Assembly (NCBI GenBank): GCA_018806985.1
Contig: JADANN010000302.1
Location: forward strand, 1,930,001-1,994,000
DNA length: 64,000 nucleotides
Direction: 5' to 3'
Source of the DNA: Angiostrongylus vasorum
Lineage: Eukaryota > Nematoda > Chromadorea > Rhabditida > Metastrongylidae
A program made the translations under genes and the position numbers. Numbering within the stretch: the first letter of the stretch is position 1; each line of letters opens with the position of its first letter. The notes beneath the pieces were generated by a model. It searched no databases. It saw only the letters and a list, made by a program, of their open reading frames with translations, and had not been told where the DNA came from. This document shows positions 11,901 through 23,560 of this stretch, in pieces.

Positions 11901-14778
11901 TCCTGTTTCTATGTGATAGTGGTTATCTCTTTAGGGTTAGTTGTTGAGGAAGAGTTTTAATAACGTTTTTAAGTCTGTGTAAAAATGCATTGTCAAAAGT
12001 TGTATTCCTGAACCGGGAAATTATGGAATTTCAGTCCATCCCTATGTTACCGCGTGTTCTTACTGAGGATGTCTGCAGTTTTATACCAGGTAAAGATCGG
12101 CTAGCCTTTTCTGTTATGTGGAAGGTGGACAAGGATGGCTCTGTAGTTGATGAATGGTTCGGACGCACAATCATTCGGTCTCGCATTCAGCTAGATTACA
12201 GTCATGTTCAGGTTATTCTTTGCATACACATTGGACATATGGTGATTAATCACGTAATGATTCTGCGCATACACCTAAATTTTCACTGTCCGAAAAATGT
12301 ATTGAGTCCAGTGCATGCGGTCCCTTGTGCCTCACACATAGTTCCCCAATGTATTGTTGATGATAGTATCTTCTAGGGCTCTTAAGCTGAGATGAGGTTG
12401 GTGGAAATGTGGATGACGATGTTTTTTTTGTTTGGAATGCTCCTACTTTCTCTATGACGAAGAGAGTTTCATCTATCAACACGTTTCCAGCATTCGATTT
12501 CGGTTTCTCAACATATGTGCCTTCTATTCCCACTACCATTAGAGCAACTGTGACGTTTCCAACGGTGTACTGCTTGCAAGCATCCTTTGGGCGTGAACCC
12601 TGTGTATCTACGTCGGAATATCCTATCCTAACAATTTTCTCATCAGCAACAGTCTCTCACATCAGACGAACAATCTGTTACGAGAGATGGTTCTGCGCCA
12701 CTCCTGTAGAGTCCTGTTCTCTGTAGACTGTGACCGGTTTGAAGTGGAAAGCATGGTTTTATTCTGAAGAACTGGCAAGAGAAACTTTCCTTTGTAGGGA
12801 TTTATTGAGGAACCTGAGAAAATACTTGTGGAAGAAGACTATCCAGAAATCCATGGTGATGTTTCACTACCTGAAATTCGAAGAAAGGTGCGTTATTTTT
12901 GTTGCTGGAGGTATACCCTCTGATTTTGTTACTGATCGAAACATACTCAATGGCATACTTTTGTAATATTCAGAATATAACATTACAACATTACTGAACT
13001 AGGTGATGCAGTTACATATGCTCGCTCGTCGTTTGCGTTCTACACGTGTGAAGAATGGAGCACTGCGCATCGAACAACCGAAGTTGGTGTTTACTCTGAA
13101 TGCGGAGACAAAGATGCCGATTTCGGTGAAAGCAGAGGAGCTACAAGAGTCGCATAAATTGGTGAAAGAGTTCATGCTACTGGCAAATGTTTGCGTGGCA
13201 AAGAAGATAGAATCGCATTTCCCGCGTACTGCATTTCTTCGGAGGCACTCGCCGCCTAAGCAGAAGGTCCTTCGGGAAGTTGTGAGTAGTGGCTCCATTC
13301 TAGTTAGCAAATCGCTTTATTATCTGAGAATTAGACGTCATAAAACATTGTTATCCAACTTTTTTTTTGTGGAGCTGTACTCTTGTAGCGCTATTTGTTT
13401 CAGCTGGAGATGTGCGAGAAAATCGGCTTTCCTTTGGATGCCGAGTCATCTACTCGCCTAGCGTCTTCGCTGAGTAAGTTCCAGGGTGGGAATTCGCTTC
13501 TACAGTCAATAAACCAGGTATGACGTATGTACACACGCATTAGATTCAAACTGCCTATTTAGAGTGTTTATTTAATAAAAATTGTAGGTACTTTCGATGC
13601 TATTAGCCAAGCCGATGCAAATGGGATACTACTTGTGCGCTGGATCTGCAAAAAAACCCAGCGAGTACCACCACTATGCACTGAATGTACCACTGTGAGT
13701 TCAGAAAGTGTTGCTACGTTCAATCGTGTACGTTTTTATGGAACTCGGATGTGCCTCAATGGATCGTCTTTACAAATAATTCGATGATCAACACAATTCT
13801 TACGTTTTTTTTTGATTTGCTCTTCGTCGTCGTCGTCGTCAGTGGAGGTGATGATGTGTTTCGTGCATGGTTGTGTTTGCGAGAATCCTTACTTGGCTTT
13901 TTGATCTTTGCGGTCGCGAATGGCCAAACTGTTGGACGGTACCTTTTTTGCATTGGACATAATTCAGACTGTGTAATTGATAAACTCGACGTAGTTGAAG
14001 TGTTAAGCTTCGCGTCATCTGCATAACATAGGATAACACTGATTGGGCTTTAGTGTGGAACAGTGCAAAGTTTTGTGTCCATAAACTTCTCTTCTTTCCG
14101 CTGCGAGTATCCAGCGATGCCACCCATCGTTTCGTTTCTACGCAGTGGAACACTTTTTAACGGTTCGTAAAACTTAAGATGAAAAACAAGTCGCACTTTT
14201 GGCGGAGTTCAACGACCGTAACTGAAATTTAATCTCATCGATGTAAAAGAGCAGAATCCTTGTCGAAGTATTGCCTGATTGTTTCTGTTATGAGTTTCAT
14301 TAGATAAATTCTTTGATATGCGTGGAGCCCAATATCTGATAGTGCATACTAAAATTCCTTCCATCGTTCTCTGTAGCTGGGTCGAATGTGAGAGATGCTG
14401 TATTCTCCTTGATTCCGTTTCTCTGTTAAGAGTTAGAGGAATTGGACTTGTACTGTGGCTTTTAGGTCAAAGGAACTTGGAGATGTGTTCCTTGTAGTCC
14501 TATCTCCTACTCATGCTCGTGGTCTCTGTTTGAACATTTAGTTGTATATAGAATGTGTAAACATAAATAAAAAAATTGCTAACAACATAGATACAAACTA
14601 TTCTCCTGGATTGTCCCAGGTATCCCTCAAGTTTTGGGTTTAGAACAAGGAATTGAAGCGCAACAATTCATTAGTGGAGTATGAGTGATGGGGTCACCTC
14701 CAAATGATGCCTACTGAAGTCTAATTCGTGACGCATCCCTCAGGGATTGATCAACGTGAAGGGCTTTATCCTTTTTAT

Positions 14779-14819
<41 letters not shown>

Positions 14820-16696
14820 TTTATCCTTATATATATATATATATCACTGGTAAGCTGACATGAGGATGCGATCGGAGTTTTTATTCAGGTAGTGTTTTGA
14901 CGCATTAGCATTCGTCGGAGACAAAATGATTCGATTCCACTGCCCATAGCCGTTCATTCTTTGAGTTCTTCGTAGTCTCATCAGGCGAATTGTAGGGCGT
15001 TATTTCTCAAAGAGCTGCAGGAACTCTTTTTAGATTTCTTTTGAGTACGCGGAGTTTTCTATCCTGCTTTTCTAAACGTTTATTCCCTCCTGTACTGGTT
15101 CATGTTCACAACAAAAGTAATCTTCACTCAGAACTTGTTGCCAATACTGTGACGTGTGCATTTATTGGATCTCGATACTTGTTCTTTAAGAAATTCGTTG
15201 ATGGTGAAGGAAGTGCTGTTCGTACTGGAGAGAGTGAGACATATTCGAAACAGTTGGAGCCACCTAACTCACAGCTGTAATCTCTATCTTAGTCTTTGAA
15301 TAATATAACTTTTTTAAGTGCTCCCTTTCTTACGAGCTTATTAAGTCACTGCACTGACAATGTTTTAATCGGCCCCAATGCAGAAAAATATGACTAATAA
15401 TCAAGTATGCTTCACATCTTGTTTGTTAGTATGCAACTGATTCACTTTTCGTTTTTCGAGAACTGAATTTTTGTGAGCGAGGCAGGTCATGAAGAGGATG
15501 ATGGTAGATGACCTCCGTTTCACTTCTACATTCGAAACTAATGTTAAAAAAGGTTAAGATAAAGCTGTCGGCGTTGATCAATCCTTGTGGGATACTCCAT
15601 GCATTCGACTTAATTAAGCATCGTTTGGGGATGATTGAATGCATATCTGGCCTTTACAATGATTCGCGGTGGACAGTGGTTTGCGGTGGCCTACCGATTT
15701 AATCGAGTCAGTGTTGCTGTTCTCCCAGACAAATCTGGTACCAATTCGCCGACTCCGAAGGGATGGAAGGCTTCGTGAGCCTTTGGCGCGGTGATCGATC
15801 CCATGCGTATTGCAGTTCGCCTCCGACCTCTGGATTGCACGTGCTGCTGAAAGTCATGTTACTGAATCAATTATTTGACCACTTATTCCGTCTGTTTTAC
15901 TGTTAATAGCTAAACAGCTTAGTGGGAGGGCTTTATAGGTAATAATCCTCTTTTCGCTTGAAGGTTAGAGACCGTATGAGCACGCTAGGTAAAAATAAGA
16001 ACTTTCAATTGGTAATCTACCAGAGTAATTAGTTATTTACTTTACTATGCTCGTAAGCGCTGTTCTCTCGCCTGATTGGTTTTATTTATTTGCACTAGTG
16101 TAAAGTGTGGATTTCATTGTCTTCGTTTTTACAGATATACGCATTTCACATCCCCATTGAGGCGTTATGCCGACATAGTAGTTCATCGACAACTTGCTGC
16201 AGCCCTTGGCTACTGTCCACCAACGGAAAAAACTGTTGCTGATTTAGAAAAGCTGGCTGAACACTGCAATGATAAAAAATTGGCAGCAAGAGCAGTTAGC
16301 AGTTCGAGTAACGACACATTCTTTGGTCTGGTCGTTAAGCAGAACAGCCCGATTGAAACACGTGGAGTTGTGGTCCACGTAATGGACGCTTCGTTTGACG
16401 TTCTGGTGTTGAAATACGGAATTGTGAAGAGAGTCTACATAAATCGTTTGGATATGGCAAGAGATCCGATATTCATCGACGGTCCACCTGCTCAGCTTAC
16501 ACTGTTCTGGAATCCTCCAGTATCAACCGTACAAGAGAGAAACAATGCAGTTATCGAGCAGACCATTCAAATGTGCACTGTGGTTGACGTCATCTTAACC
16601 GCACTATCGGAACCGACAAAGTATCAAGCACTAATTCGTATGGCCACAAATTGGGATACGCACACGTTGCTGGAAATGATGGAAAACAAGTGCTAA
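3000..16696 (+). CDS. disl-2: DIS3L2-like RNB-domain protein, 18 exons, probably catalytically dead
   Basis: DIS3L2 proteins bind and degrade uridylated RNA 3'-5' in the cytoplasm. Exons joined in phase: 3000-3173, 3815-3952, 4051-4249, 5737-6212, 6740-7021, 7090-7206, 7626-7826, 8226-8393, 8541-8648, 9577-9687, 9816-9953, 11788-11889, 12035-12211, 12798-12887, 13003-13281, 13404-13517, 13588-13694, 16135-16696 (3543 nt, about 1180 aa). Residues 1-310 are basic and Ser-rich. Cold-shock domain 1 starts near 329 (GSLYVNQRNYEE, NRALHGDVVVVRI). Cold-shock domain 2 spans about 530-620 (FSPTDSRMPRMLIP, ARGKLERTLGVAGDIE). The RNB domain spans about 660-1010 (GVHVADVSHFV, DEWFGRTIIRS, YTHFTSPLRRYAD) and an S1 domain lies near 1040-1160. 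The usual active-site motif TIDxxTARDLDDALS reads TISAKNAHELEDALS (S676, E682, E684, D685), so three of four catalytic Asp are replaced. The start codon directly follows a TTTTAG acceptor. Family identity is very secure; the first two exons and activity are less so. Confidence 0.93.
3198..3580 (+). mobile_element. RepB element (RTE-tailed, non-autonomous)
   Basis: 5' end CTCCCAACG...GCGAGGTGTTCCTGGGTGTCG, middle ACCAGGATCCATCACCGTCC, 3' end CCAGTGAAGACGGTCCATCC then CAGTATCCAAATAAG. Lies in the first disl-2 intron. No open frame of its own. Confidence 0.8.
5120..5275 (-). mobile_element. RepC element
   Basis: Reverse copy: GAGAAACAGGCGAAACCAAG, then GTGTGGTGGTGAACACG, then GAGTTTTGCAAATATCTCAG. 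One hairpin arm is mutated. Confidence 0.65.
5284..5445 (+). mobile_element. RepB with large internal deletion
   Basis: 5' end and last 40 bp only; ends GGCCATCCAAGAATTTAAGTAAG. Confidence 0.7.
6450..6731 (+). mobile_element. tRNA-derived SINE (SINE-1) abutting disl-2 exon 5
   Basis: The head has an A-box-like GTAGCACAATTG and a B-box-like GGGATAGATTCC. The body shares the TGGTACCAGACT, TGCATTCAATCACCT and GGGATTGATCAACGCC blocks of the family, and the TTTATCC tail runs into the splice acceptor of exon 5. Confidence 0.8.
8541..9072 (+). repeat. Left arm B of inverted duplication, including disl-2 exon 9
   Basis: Matches 36095-36617 in reverse complement. Exon 9 (8541-8648) is identical in both copies, whereas the following intron is only about 90% alike and differs by a roughly 50-bp indel. 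In the right arm it directly abuts arm A. Confidence 0.85.
8958..9340 (+). mobile_element. RepB element
   Basis: Near full-length; its 5' part is included in the inverted duplication. Confidence 0.8.
10650..11538 (+). repeat. Arm C, inverted copy at 40368-41272
   Basis: Part of the intron between disl-2 exons 11 and 12. It contains a minus-strand RepB with matching flanks on both sides. The copy at 40368-41272 is in reverse complement and differs by roughly a tenth of positions plus small indels. Confidence 0.8.
11094..11449 (-). mobile_element. RepB element
   Basis: Full-length minus-strand copy within arm C; the CTACTTACTTG tail marks its 3' end. Confidence 0.8.
12246..12660 (-). pseudogene. 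Antisense coding-like relic inside a disl-2 intron
   Basis: On the minus strand, within the intron between disl-2 exons 13 and 14, a frame reads VRIGYSDVDTQGSRPKDACK, then VGIEGTYVEKPKSNAGNVLI and on to FVIEKVGAFQTKK, followed by a Ser/Thr/Pro-rich stretch. The character is strongly protein-like. Stop codons occur in the same frame just upstream (about 12660-12690) and no start is evident, so this is probably a decayed gene or transposon fragment, or one exon of an intron-nested gene. Family not recognised. Confidence 0.4.
14712..14845 (+). mobile_element. SINE-1 3' fragment with expanded AT tail
   Basis: Only the last part of the family is present (CATCCCTCAGGGATTGATCA), followed by a tail of TTTATCC alternating with two (AT)n tracts. 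Lies in the last disl-2 intron. Confidence 0.7.
14781..14844. repeat. (AT)n microsatellite pair
   Basis: Two AT tracts separated by a TTTATCC block, formed within a SINE tail. Confidence 0.9.
15558..15850 (-). mobile_element. tRNA-derived SINE (SINE-1)
   Basis: Near full-length minus-strand copy in the last disl-2 intron. The head end shows the reversed B box (GATCGATCCC) and a degraded A box. Confidence 0.75.
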
Positions 16697-16739
16697 TCAA
16701 ACTGTTAGTTAACTAATTACAGTTCAAGGTTTTTTATAG

Positions 16740-17095
16740 TTCTGTACTAGTCGTTAAAGTTATCTCTATAGGGTTTCTGTCACTACAATATGTTATGGAA
16801 TCGTAATCACCTTCGTTTTTACGCATGAGATTTGTTAGCCGTTAGAGTTCTCTCTATAGGGTTTTTGTCACTACAATATGTTATGGAATCGTAATCACCT
16901 TCGTTTTTACGCATGAGATTTGTTAGCCGTTAGAGTTATCTCTATAGGGTTTTTGTCACTGCAATGTGTTATGGAATCGTAATCACCTTCGTTTTTACGC
17001 ATGAGATTTGTTAGCTGTTAAAATTATCTCTATAGGATTTCTGTCATTACAATGTGTTATGAAATCGTAATCACCTTCGTTTTCGCACATGACAT
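16740..17095. repeat. 88-bp tandem repeat, about four units
   Basis: The block CTCTATAGG starts at 16764, 16852, 16940 and 17028, giving a constant 88-bp period; units differ by a few bases. It starts about 50 bp behind the disl-2 stop codon, so the first units may be in its 3' UTR. Confidence 0.92.
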
Positions 17096-17404
17096 TGTTA
17101 ATTTCAACACACCATTGTCTATTTCGTTTCTACTTCTCGTTCCTGATAGTTAGGTACTGCTTTGTAAATACTACGTGTATTGTTTTAATTAGTCGTTCTG
17201 TGATCACATGTTTCAATGTCCGTTTTGAATTCTGTGTTGTACTAGGTTTTTACCACGATTCACATGAGTTTATAATGAGATAATAATGATGAAAGATTGT
17301 TAGTAGTGTTGCGAAAGACTACACTTACATGGTTTCCCCAAATATATTGGATATTCTTATAGGTGTCCTTATTTTTAAGTGTTTTTATATTTCTAACTCT
17401 GTAC

Positions 17405-17700
17405 ACAGGGCGCGTTTGGCGCGGTTGTGGGAGGCACTGTGCAATGCAACACAGACATGGGATAGGTCCCCGCGTCCCTGGCTCATAATGCCTTCCATCT
17501 CTCCGGATTCGGCAAATTGGCACCGGACTTGTCTGCGCAAGATTGTGGTACTGGCTGGATACACAGGTAGGCCACCGCGAATCATTGTAAAGGCCAGGTA
17601 TGCATTCAGTCAGCTCCAAACGTTTAATGAAGTCGAATGCATGGCGCATCCCTCAGGGATTGATCAACCGCGAGAGGTTTATCCTTTTTTTATCCTTTAA
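17405..17700 (+). mobile_element. tRNA-derived SINE (SINE-1)
   Basis: Full-length copy with tail TTTATCCTTTTTTTATCC. A box and B box (GGATAGGTCCCCG) are both degraded. Confidence 0.75.
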
Positions 17701-17966
17701 CTCTGTACACATTGATCTGCGTGATCGGTTAACAAATGGAGCGCTCCTTCCAGAGTTTCTTTGTTCTCTGCTTCCATTGCAGATATAGGTGCATTCTTTG
17801 TTGCATGGAGACAGGTACACATCTATGGATGTATATGGCGGTAGGACGTTCTCATTTCTCACTTTTTAAAACTCGGCTCGGTAGTTAGCACGGTTTCATA
17901 ACACTCCAAGGACATTGTAGCAGTAATCATCACTGTGTAGAACCATCGAAATTATCATCCTTGCAG

Positions 17967-18129
17967 ATGTCTGTTTATTCAACTGGTGAGCAACTCTAGG
18001 CTATGAAACTTGCAATTTTCTGAGTGGTATCTCGACTGTCAGTTCGATTGTTGGCTGCTTTTTAGTTCAGGGAAGTACTGCGATACATAAAGGCACAGTA
18101 CATTAGCAAGAGATATGGATTTACTGGAG
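17967..18129 (+). CDS. Gene Z: two short coding-like exons, unknown
   Basis: Exons 17967-17985 and 18071-18129 join in phase (CAG acceptors, GTGAGC and GTGATA donors) to read VCLFNWEVLRYIKAQYISKR and onward. The sequence looks protein-coding, but no family is recognised and no further exons were found. It lies 1.3 kb behind disl-2. It may be a small gene or the remains of one broken by repeat insertion. Confidence 0.3.
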
Positions 18130-19080
18130 GTGATATGATCGAATATCCCAATTCGTGTAAAGGATCCAGGGTCAGCTGCCTTCGTTTTTCTCCGCTCTAA
18201 TTATTTCACCGTAACCCAAAGAGGTCTGTTGAAAGGTGTGTCTCAGTAAGTTTTTTTTTGTTCGACTATTGTAGACGACGTTCCGGGGTGCTGTATCTTT
18301 TGTTTTTTTCGTTTTTTTATTTAACACGATCCGACGTTAGATATAATCGTGATCCCAGCTCTTGTTGTGCTTGTTTCGTCCACTTGTATCTGTCATCCAC
18401 AAAAGCCTGCAAATTTGTGGGTTTGGCTGCTGCTTCAGGATTTTTGGTCTTTTTTATGGGTATTGTTGAGTGCCAGTCGAATGCGTTCTCCCTGAAATCC
18501 TGCGATATCTTCGCTAGGATGTTCTCAAATCAGGGAGGCGCCATCTTTTTATGGATTATAGAGAATCAACAGTTCTTAAACGAGTGTGTTACCATTTTCC
18601 CAATTCCAAAGGTGTGATTGGGCTAGTGAGAACGGGGCTGGGTTGAATCGGCTCCTTACCCATATTCCACACTCTTGCGACCGCGCCTAATTTCGTGTTT
18701 CTGCGGAGTGGACGACGCGTAAATTTTTGCTGCGCTCATTGTGATACCTATGAATATCACATCGGCCACTCTTGCAGTCTTTATATAGCGCTGCCTCTTT
18801 GCTGTGATTTCCACTCTATATATCAATTTTGCTCTGCGTTTCGAAAACATAGGCGATTCTCTTATCCCATATATGCTCCTTGCTCTTTTACACAACATCA
18901 CATGCTTTTCACGTCACGTGCATATACTACCTTCGTGCATGAAGAAAAACATTCGTCTACTATGCAATCATACAGCTATCAGCATTTAATGAAGTTGTAT
19001 AAATTGTGCAAGGAATATTAAGATGTTTACCTTTTAGTTTCGATATCCTCCCATTCCAACCAATACTCAAAAATTATCAT
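18130..19080. other. Unassigned sequence
   Basis: One 119-codon frame (18258-18617) with a hydrophobic start but no family or splice support; nothing else recognised. Confidence 0.4.
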
Positions 19081-19464
19081 ACTTACTTACTTGATACTGG
19101 AATGGCCCGTCCTAACTGGTTGTGCGGGCTCCAGCGTAATTTCCATTTTTTCGGAGTTTTGCTGCATTAGCCATTGCGTTTTCTTAGAGTCCCGAGGTCA
19201 GCCTGGCCAAAGTCTGCTCCAGGTCGTCACCGCCTCTCTTGTGGATCAGAGGGAGATTTGCCACCATGTGATTAATTTGATACCAGGACGATGGTGGATC
19301 ATGGTGGAGGTTTACTCTTAGCTGTTCTTCCTGATGGAAACGTCGAACTCATTCTCATCTTAGGAGACCCTGCTGAGGGAATGAATCCCCGCGCTGTATA
19401 TGGTAGCCTAACACCCAGGAAAACCTAATCACGTTGAGGCGGTAGACCGTTGGGAGGAAGGTTG
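19081..19464 (-). mobile_element. RepB element
   Basis: Full-length minus-strand copy with an ACTTACTTACTTG tail. Confidence 0.8.
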
Positions 19465-19764
19465 TGGCGACTGAAAATTGAAAAGCAATGAATTGATTAT
19501 CAGAAGTGATGCTGTTGCCCTCTTCACTAGCTACACTTTCTAGGCAGCACACTCTTCAAATGCAAAATCATCTGCGTTGGATAAGCTATCGATTAATTAC
19601 AAGAAGTACAGAAGACAATGCTATTTGTCCAAAGAAATCACCGGCAAAAATTACACGAATAGGTGTCATAGCGGCCCTTTCGCCACTCCACTGTTGCATA
19701 GAGATCACTCGTCGCGAGAGTATTAACGTGCATATGTTCCAAAATGATTGCGTCTTTGAGAGCT

Positions 19765-19850
19765 TCCTGCGGTGATCGATTTCCGAAAGATAGGCCATGC
19801 ATTCCACTACATTCGTAGCATCGCAGAAGTGATTGAATGTATATGTAACA
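19765..19850 (-). mobile_element. SINE-1 fragment
   Basis: Reverse GCCATGCATTCCACTACATT and GTGATTGAATGTATAT blocks only. Confidence 0.4.
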
Positions 19851-19924
19851 GAAGCACATAACTTAGCGTAGGACAGGAACATAGAGACCTCTTCTGACAG
19901 CCCGTCAAATACTACTGCTTCTGA

Positions 19925-20070
19925 AAGAAAGGCGAAACGAACGACACGCAGGGTGTGGTGATGGACGCGTTGGCCCCTAGAAAGTGTAGTAACGAGGTTC
20001 AATCTCCGTGGCAAACACTTGCGGTTCGGAGTTTTGCAAATATCTCAACATCACTGTAGTTATATTACTA
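19925..20070 (-). mobile_element. Diverged RepC element
   Basis: GTGTGGTGATGGACGCGTT and GAGTTTTGCAAATATCTCAA blocks; hairpin decayed. Confidence 0.55.
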
Positions 20071-20390
20071 CTTTACTTGCTGTCTCTGGAGCTTTAGAGG
20101 TTCAAAAACAGCTAGATACTTTATATCAGCACCTAAGTCATCTCGTGGGTCTGCGTTTGTTTCAGCAATAGCTAGATGTCAAAACGGGACATAATGAAGT
20201 CTCGTTAGCTAAAGCGCTAGGGTCTAGGTAAAGTGGCTAGTTTATATGCGTTGTTTTTAAGGTTTTTCGTCAATACACATGAATTAAAATGGTCGGACCG
20301 GCAATGGTTATTCAAAATCTCTGCCATTTCTGTACATACACATACTACACACATGTATGTGTACATATACATATGTATAAATATGCATAC

Positions 20391-20395
<5 letters not shown>

Positions 20396-20467
<72 letters not shown>

Positions 20468-20468
20468 C

Positions 20469-20516
<48 letters not shown>
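20396..20516. repeat. (AT)n microsatellite
   Basis: About 120 bp of AT dinucleotides with short interruptions, next to the 3' end of the RTE element. Confidence 0.92.
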
Positions 20517-20518
<2 letters not shown>

Positions 20519-20519
20519 C

Positions 20520-23500
20520 CTACATCACCCGTGGTCCCTTTGATCGTCGAGTGACTCGAGCGGGCGCCAGTAAATCTTTCATTTTCCCTGTTGCGTGCAA
20601 GAGTAGCTCAGTGGGTTCTCCTCGTTCTAGGGACACGTTGAGCATCATATCTTTCTTCTAGGCTTTTCGTGAAGACCATCGGGTCGGTAATATCCCTGCA
20701 GTGCGTTTATTATCTCGAGGAATCCAGTCACTAACGGCTCTTGTCCATCAGTTGTCGTTAATTCGCATTACGTGCCCGGCCCACCTTATCTTCGACTGTT
20801 TGGTGTACAGAACGGCATCTTTGATTTTTGATCGTTGACGTAGGTCGGAGCTTCGGATCCCTTTCCTCACTTGTGTGAGGCGGGATACTCCTCGCATCGT
20901 CCTTTCGACTGCGCGTTCAATAACGTTGAGTGATCTTTCATCCTGCTTACGCAGCGGCCAGGTTTCTGACGCGTGCGTTAGGGCAGGAAGTACCGTTGAG
21001 TCGAAAAGGTGGGCACGGATTCGGGTGTTCCTTGTTCTCTTCACTACATCCTCGATACTGTTGAAAGCTCCCCAAGCCGCTCGCTTCCTTCTGCTGAACT
21101 CCGGAGCTAAGCTGTTCAACATGCTGATTTCCCGACTTAGATAGACATAACTGGAGCATTCCGAGATATTCATTCAGTTGAGCGTGAATGGGGCATACGA
21201 AACCAATCCGTTCCTCATGAGCATCGTTTTTGTGAGGCTTAGTTGAAAACCATTCTTTCCACAGGCTTTATCAAAGTTGGCAAGTATACATTCCGCTTGG
21301 CTAATGTTTGGTGTTGTAAGGTGATGTAACTGCCGACCATCGATTTTCACTCCCTATATGATCCCATTCCACTGTTCGCTTGACGTTCTCGAGTAATTTT
21401 GGCGAGATGGTGTCGCCTCGCCTAACCCCTCTTTTGACATCATTGATAATGATAATATCGTTGTATTATGGTGATATCTCGGTTGTGAAATTTTTGTACA
21501 GCTTACGAAGAATCTTTATGTACTGAGTAGGGACTACTTGACTATCAAGGGCTTCCATGACTGCTTTTATCTCAGTTGAGTCAAAGGCCTTTTTTAAATC
21601 GATGAAAGTGAGGCAGAGCGGTCTTTTGCACTATCGCGATACTTCACTGAGTCTTGTTGTCGTATGGATGTGGTCCATCGTACTAAATCCTTTTCGAAAC
21701 CCTGTTTGCTCCCATGGCTGTTCTTCGTCCAGTGTTCTGTCAATCCTGTTCAGGATAACTCGAGTGGAAAGTTTGTAGACAGACGGCAAGCAGATTGGGC
21801 GTTAGTGGCCGATGTCGTGGAGATCACTCTTCTTGAACAATAAAACGGTCTTCTACTGAGTAGGGACCTTGCATTCGGACAGGTAACGTGTGAAGAGCCG
21901 AGCCAGTGTGTTTACGAGAACTGACGGAAGGTTCTTCAGGTGTTCTGATCTTATCCTCTCCAGACCTGATGCTGTTCGATTTTTCACGAATGGAATAGCA
22001 TGTCGGATTGCGGAAAGTAGAACCGGTGCCACGACATGTCCATCCTCCTTTATTTCATATGACGGAAGGTGGACGTGGCTATCGAAGAGATTTGAGTAGT
22101 ATTCGTGAATAATTTTCACCACTGCCTTTCTGGACGCTGTAACAGTTCCATCTGTGTTTCGGAATGCTGTCATTTTTGTTTTGTAATCGGCGAAGCATCG
22201 GTAGGTTTTGCGAATGCTTTTCTCAGCCTCTGCAGCTTCGACCATAACTGCGGTTGTTCTGTTTTTAAGACCTTCTTTTATTCCCTGTCTGCATTGTTTT
22301 GCAAGTTTCGACGTGAGTTGGTGGTTGCCTACAGCTCTTACGATTCCACGCTGACGTATCAGCTCGAATGTTTCTGCAGACCGGCGTTTCTTGGTGATTT
22401 TCGAGATCTCAGCTTTCATTGCGCCAACGTGAAGATGTTGAATGAGCCGATCATATTCCTCGTCGATGTTGTCGACAGCGGCATCTTCCCAACAGCCGAC
22501 CAGTGAATTGAATACGTTCCAGTTTGTGGTGGTTCTGGGACTTCGTTTTTTGAATTTAGCGGCTTTTTCTCCTTCCCTTGAGAAATGAAATCTTGCCCGA
22601 AGGAAGCCGTGGTCTGATCCAGTGTAGAATTTTGGGACAACAGCGACATCGGCAAGGCAAAACCTGTTTACTATGATGTGGTCTATTTCGTTATGGTACT
22701 CTCCACTGGGAGACTTCCACGTCCACCGTTGAGGGTGGGGCTCCAGGAATTGCGAGTTACCATGGATGGTCTTGGTCGTCATGATAAACTCGGACAGCCG
22801 CTCACCCTGTTCGTTCCATTCTAATCCATGGGTCCCAATGTGACGTTCTTCAGACGTTGTACTTGGTCCAGTCTTGGCATTGAAATCTCCAATGATAATC
22901 TTGAAGAATGTATGGTATTCTCCGTAGAACTTTTCGAAGTCCATATAGAACACTTCAATTTCTTCTTCGTCATAGTTTGATGTCGGCGCGTAAACGACGG
23001 AGATTGTCAAAGCCGGCTTTGATCCACATCTTTTCAGCCGTAAACGCCCGTTTCGGGTTGTTAGTTGTTCGGATGATTCGATGTCGGTGGAGAAACTCGT
23101 GTTGACGAGAATGCCATTGCCGCCGACTCGTCTACTGTCGCATATTCTGAGGAACAGTTCTTCTCCAGTGTCATAGACGGCGTTGAATGGGTGGCGTCGT
23201 CTCGTCTTGGCCAGGCCGATGACGTCATATCTTATCCTTCTTGCTATCTTATCCTTCTATCCTTCTTGCTGGTCAAGTCTTCTATCGAGGACTCGGATGC
23301 AAGTGTACATGCACTGTAGGTACAGATCGTCACCTTAGTTCTTTGCGGTTTAGTCAGCTTAGAACGGCCTTGAGATTTTAGCAGCCTATCCGTACTCGTC
23401 CTACCCAACGCTGCCGAACCAGAGGCCCTTTCGGGATCAGGGAAATCACGACCGTTTCTTTTACGGTGTTTAGCATTTTGATACTCACGTATAGCTTGCT

Positions 23501-23560
23501 GGGCTGTGAACGTGGGGGCTGGGTATACTCACGGGTAGCTTGCTAGGCTCCCCCAGAGTG
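20520..23560 (-). mobile_element. RTE-clade non-LTR retrotransposon, inactivated
   Basis: The minus strand encodes an apurinic-type endonuclease (GDFNAK, HNEIDHI, SDHGFL; long open frame 21853-23010), a linker, then reverse transcriptase (FIDLKKAFDS) and the conserved C-terminal region (RRKRAAWGAF, KIRWAGHVMR). In-frame stops interrupt the RT start (near 21853, 21803 and 21627). The FADD catalytic block is missing between the RQLHH and PNISQAE blocks (near 21325). The 3' end abuts the AT microsatellite at 20396. The N-terminal endonuclease part near 23010-23220 is also interrupted. A dead copy; family assignment is firm. Confidence 0.88.

Noticed and set aside
20233..20661. 142-codon frame across the AT microsatellite
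   Set aside because: Most of it is Ile/Tyr repeats from (AT)n; not a protein.
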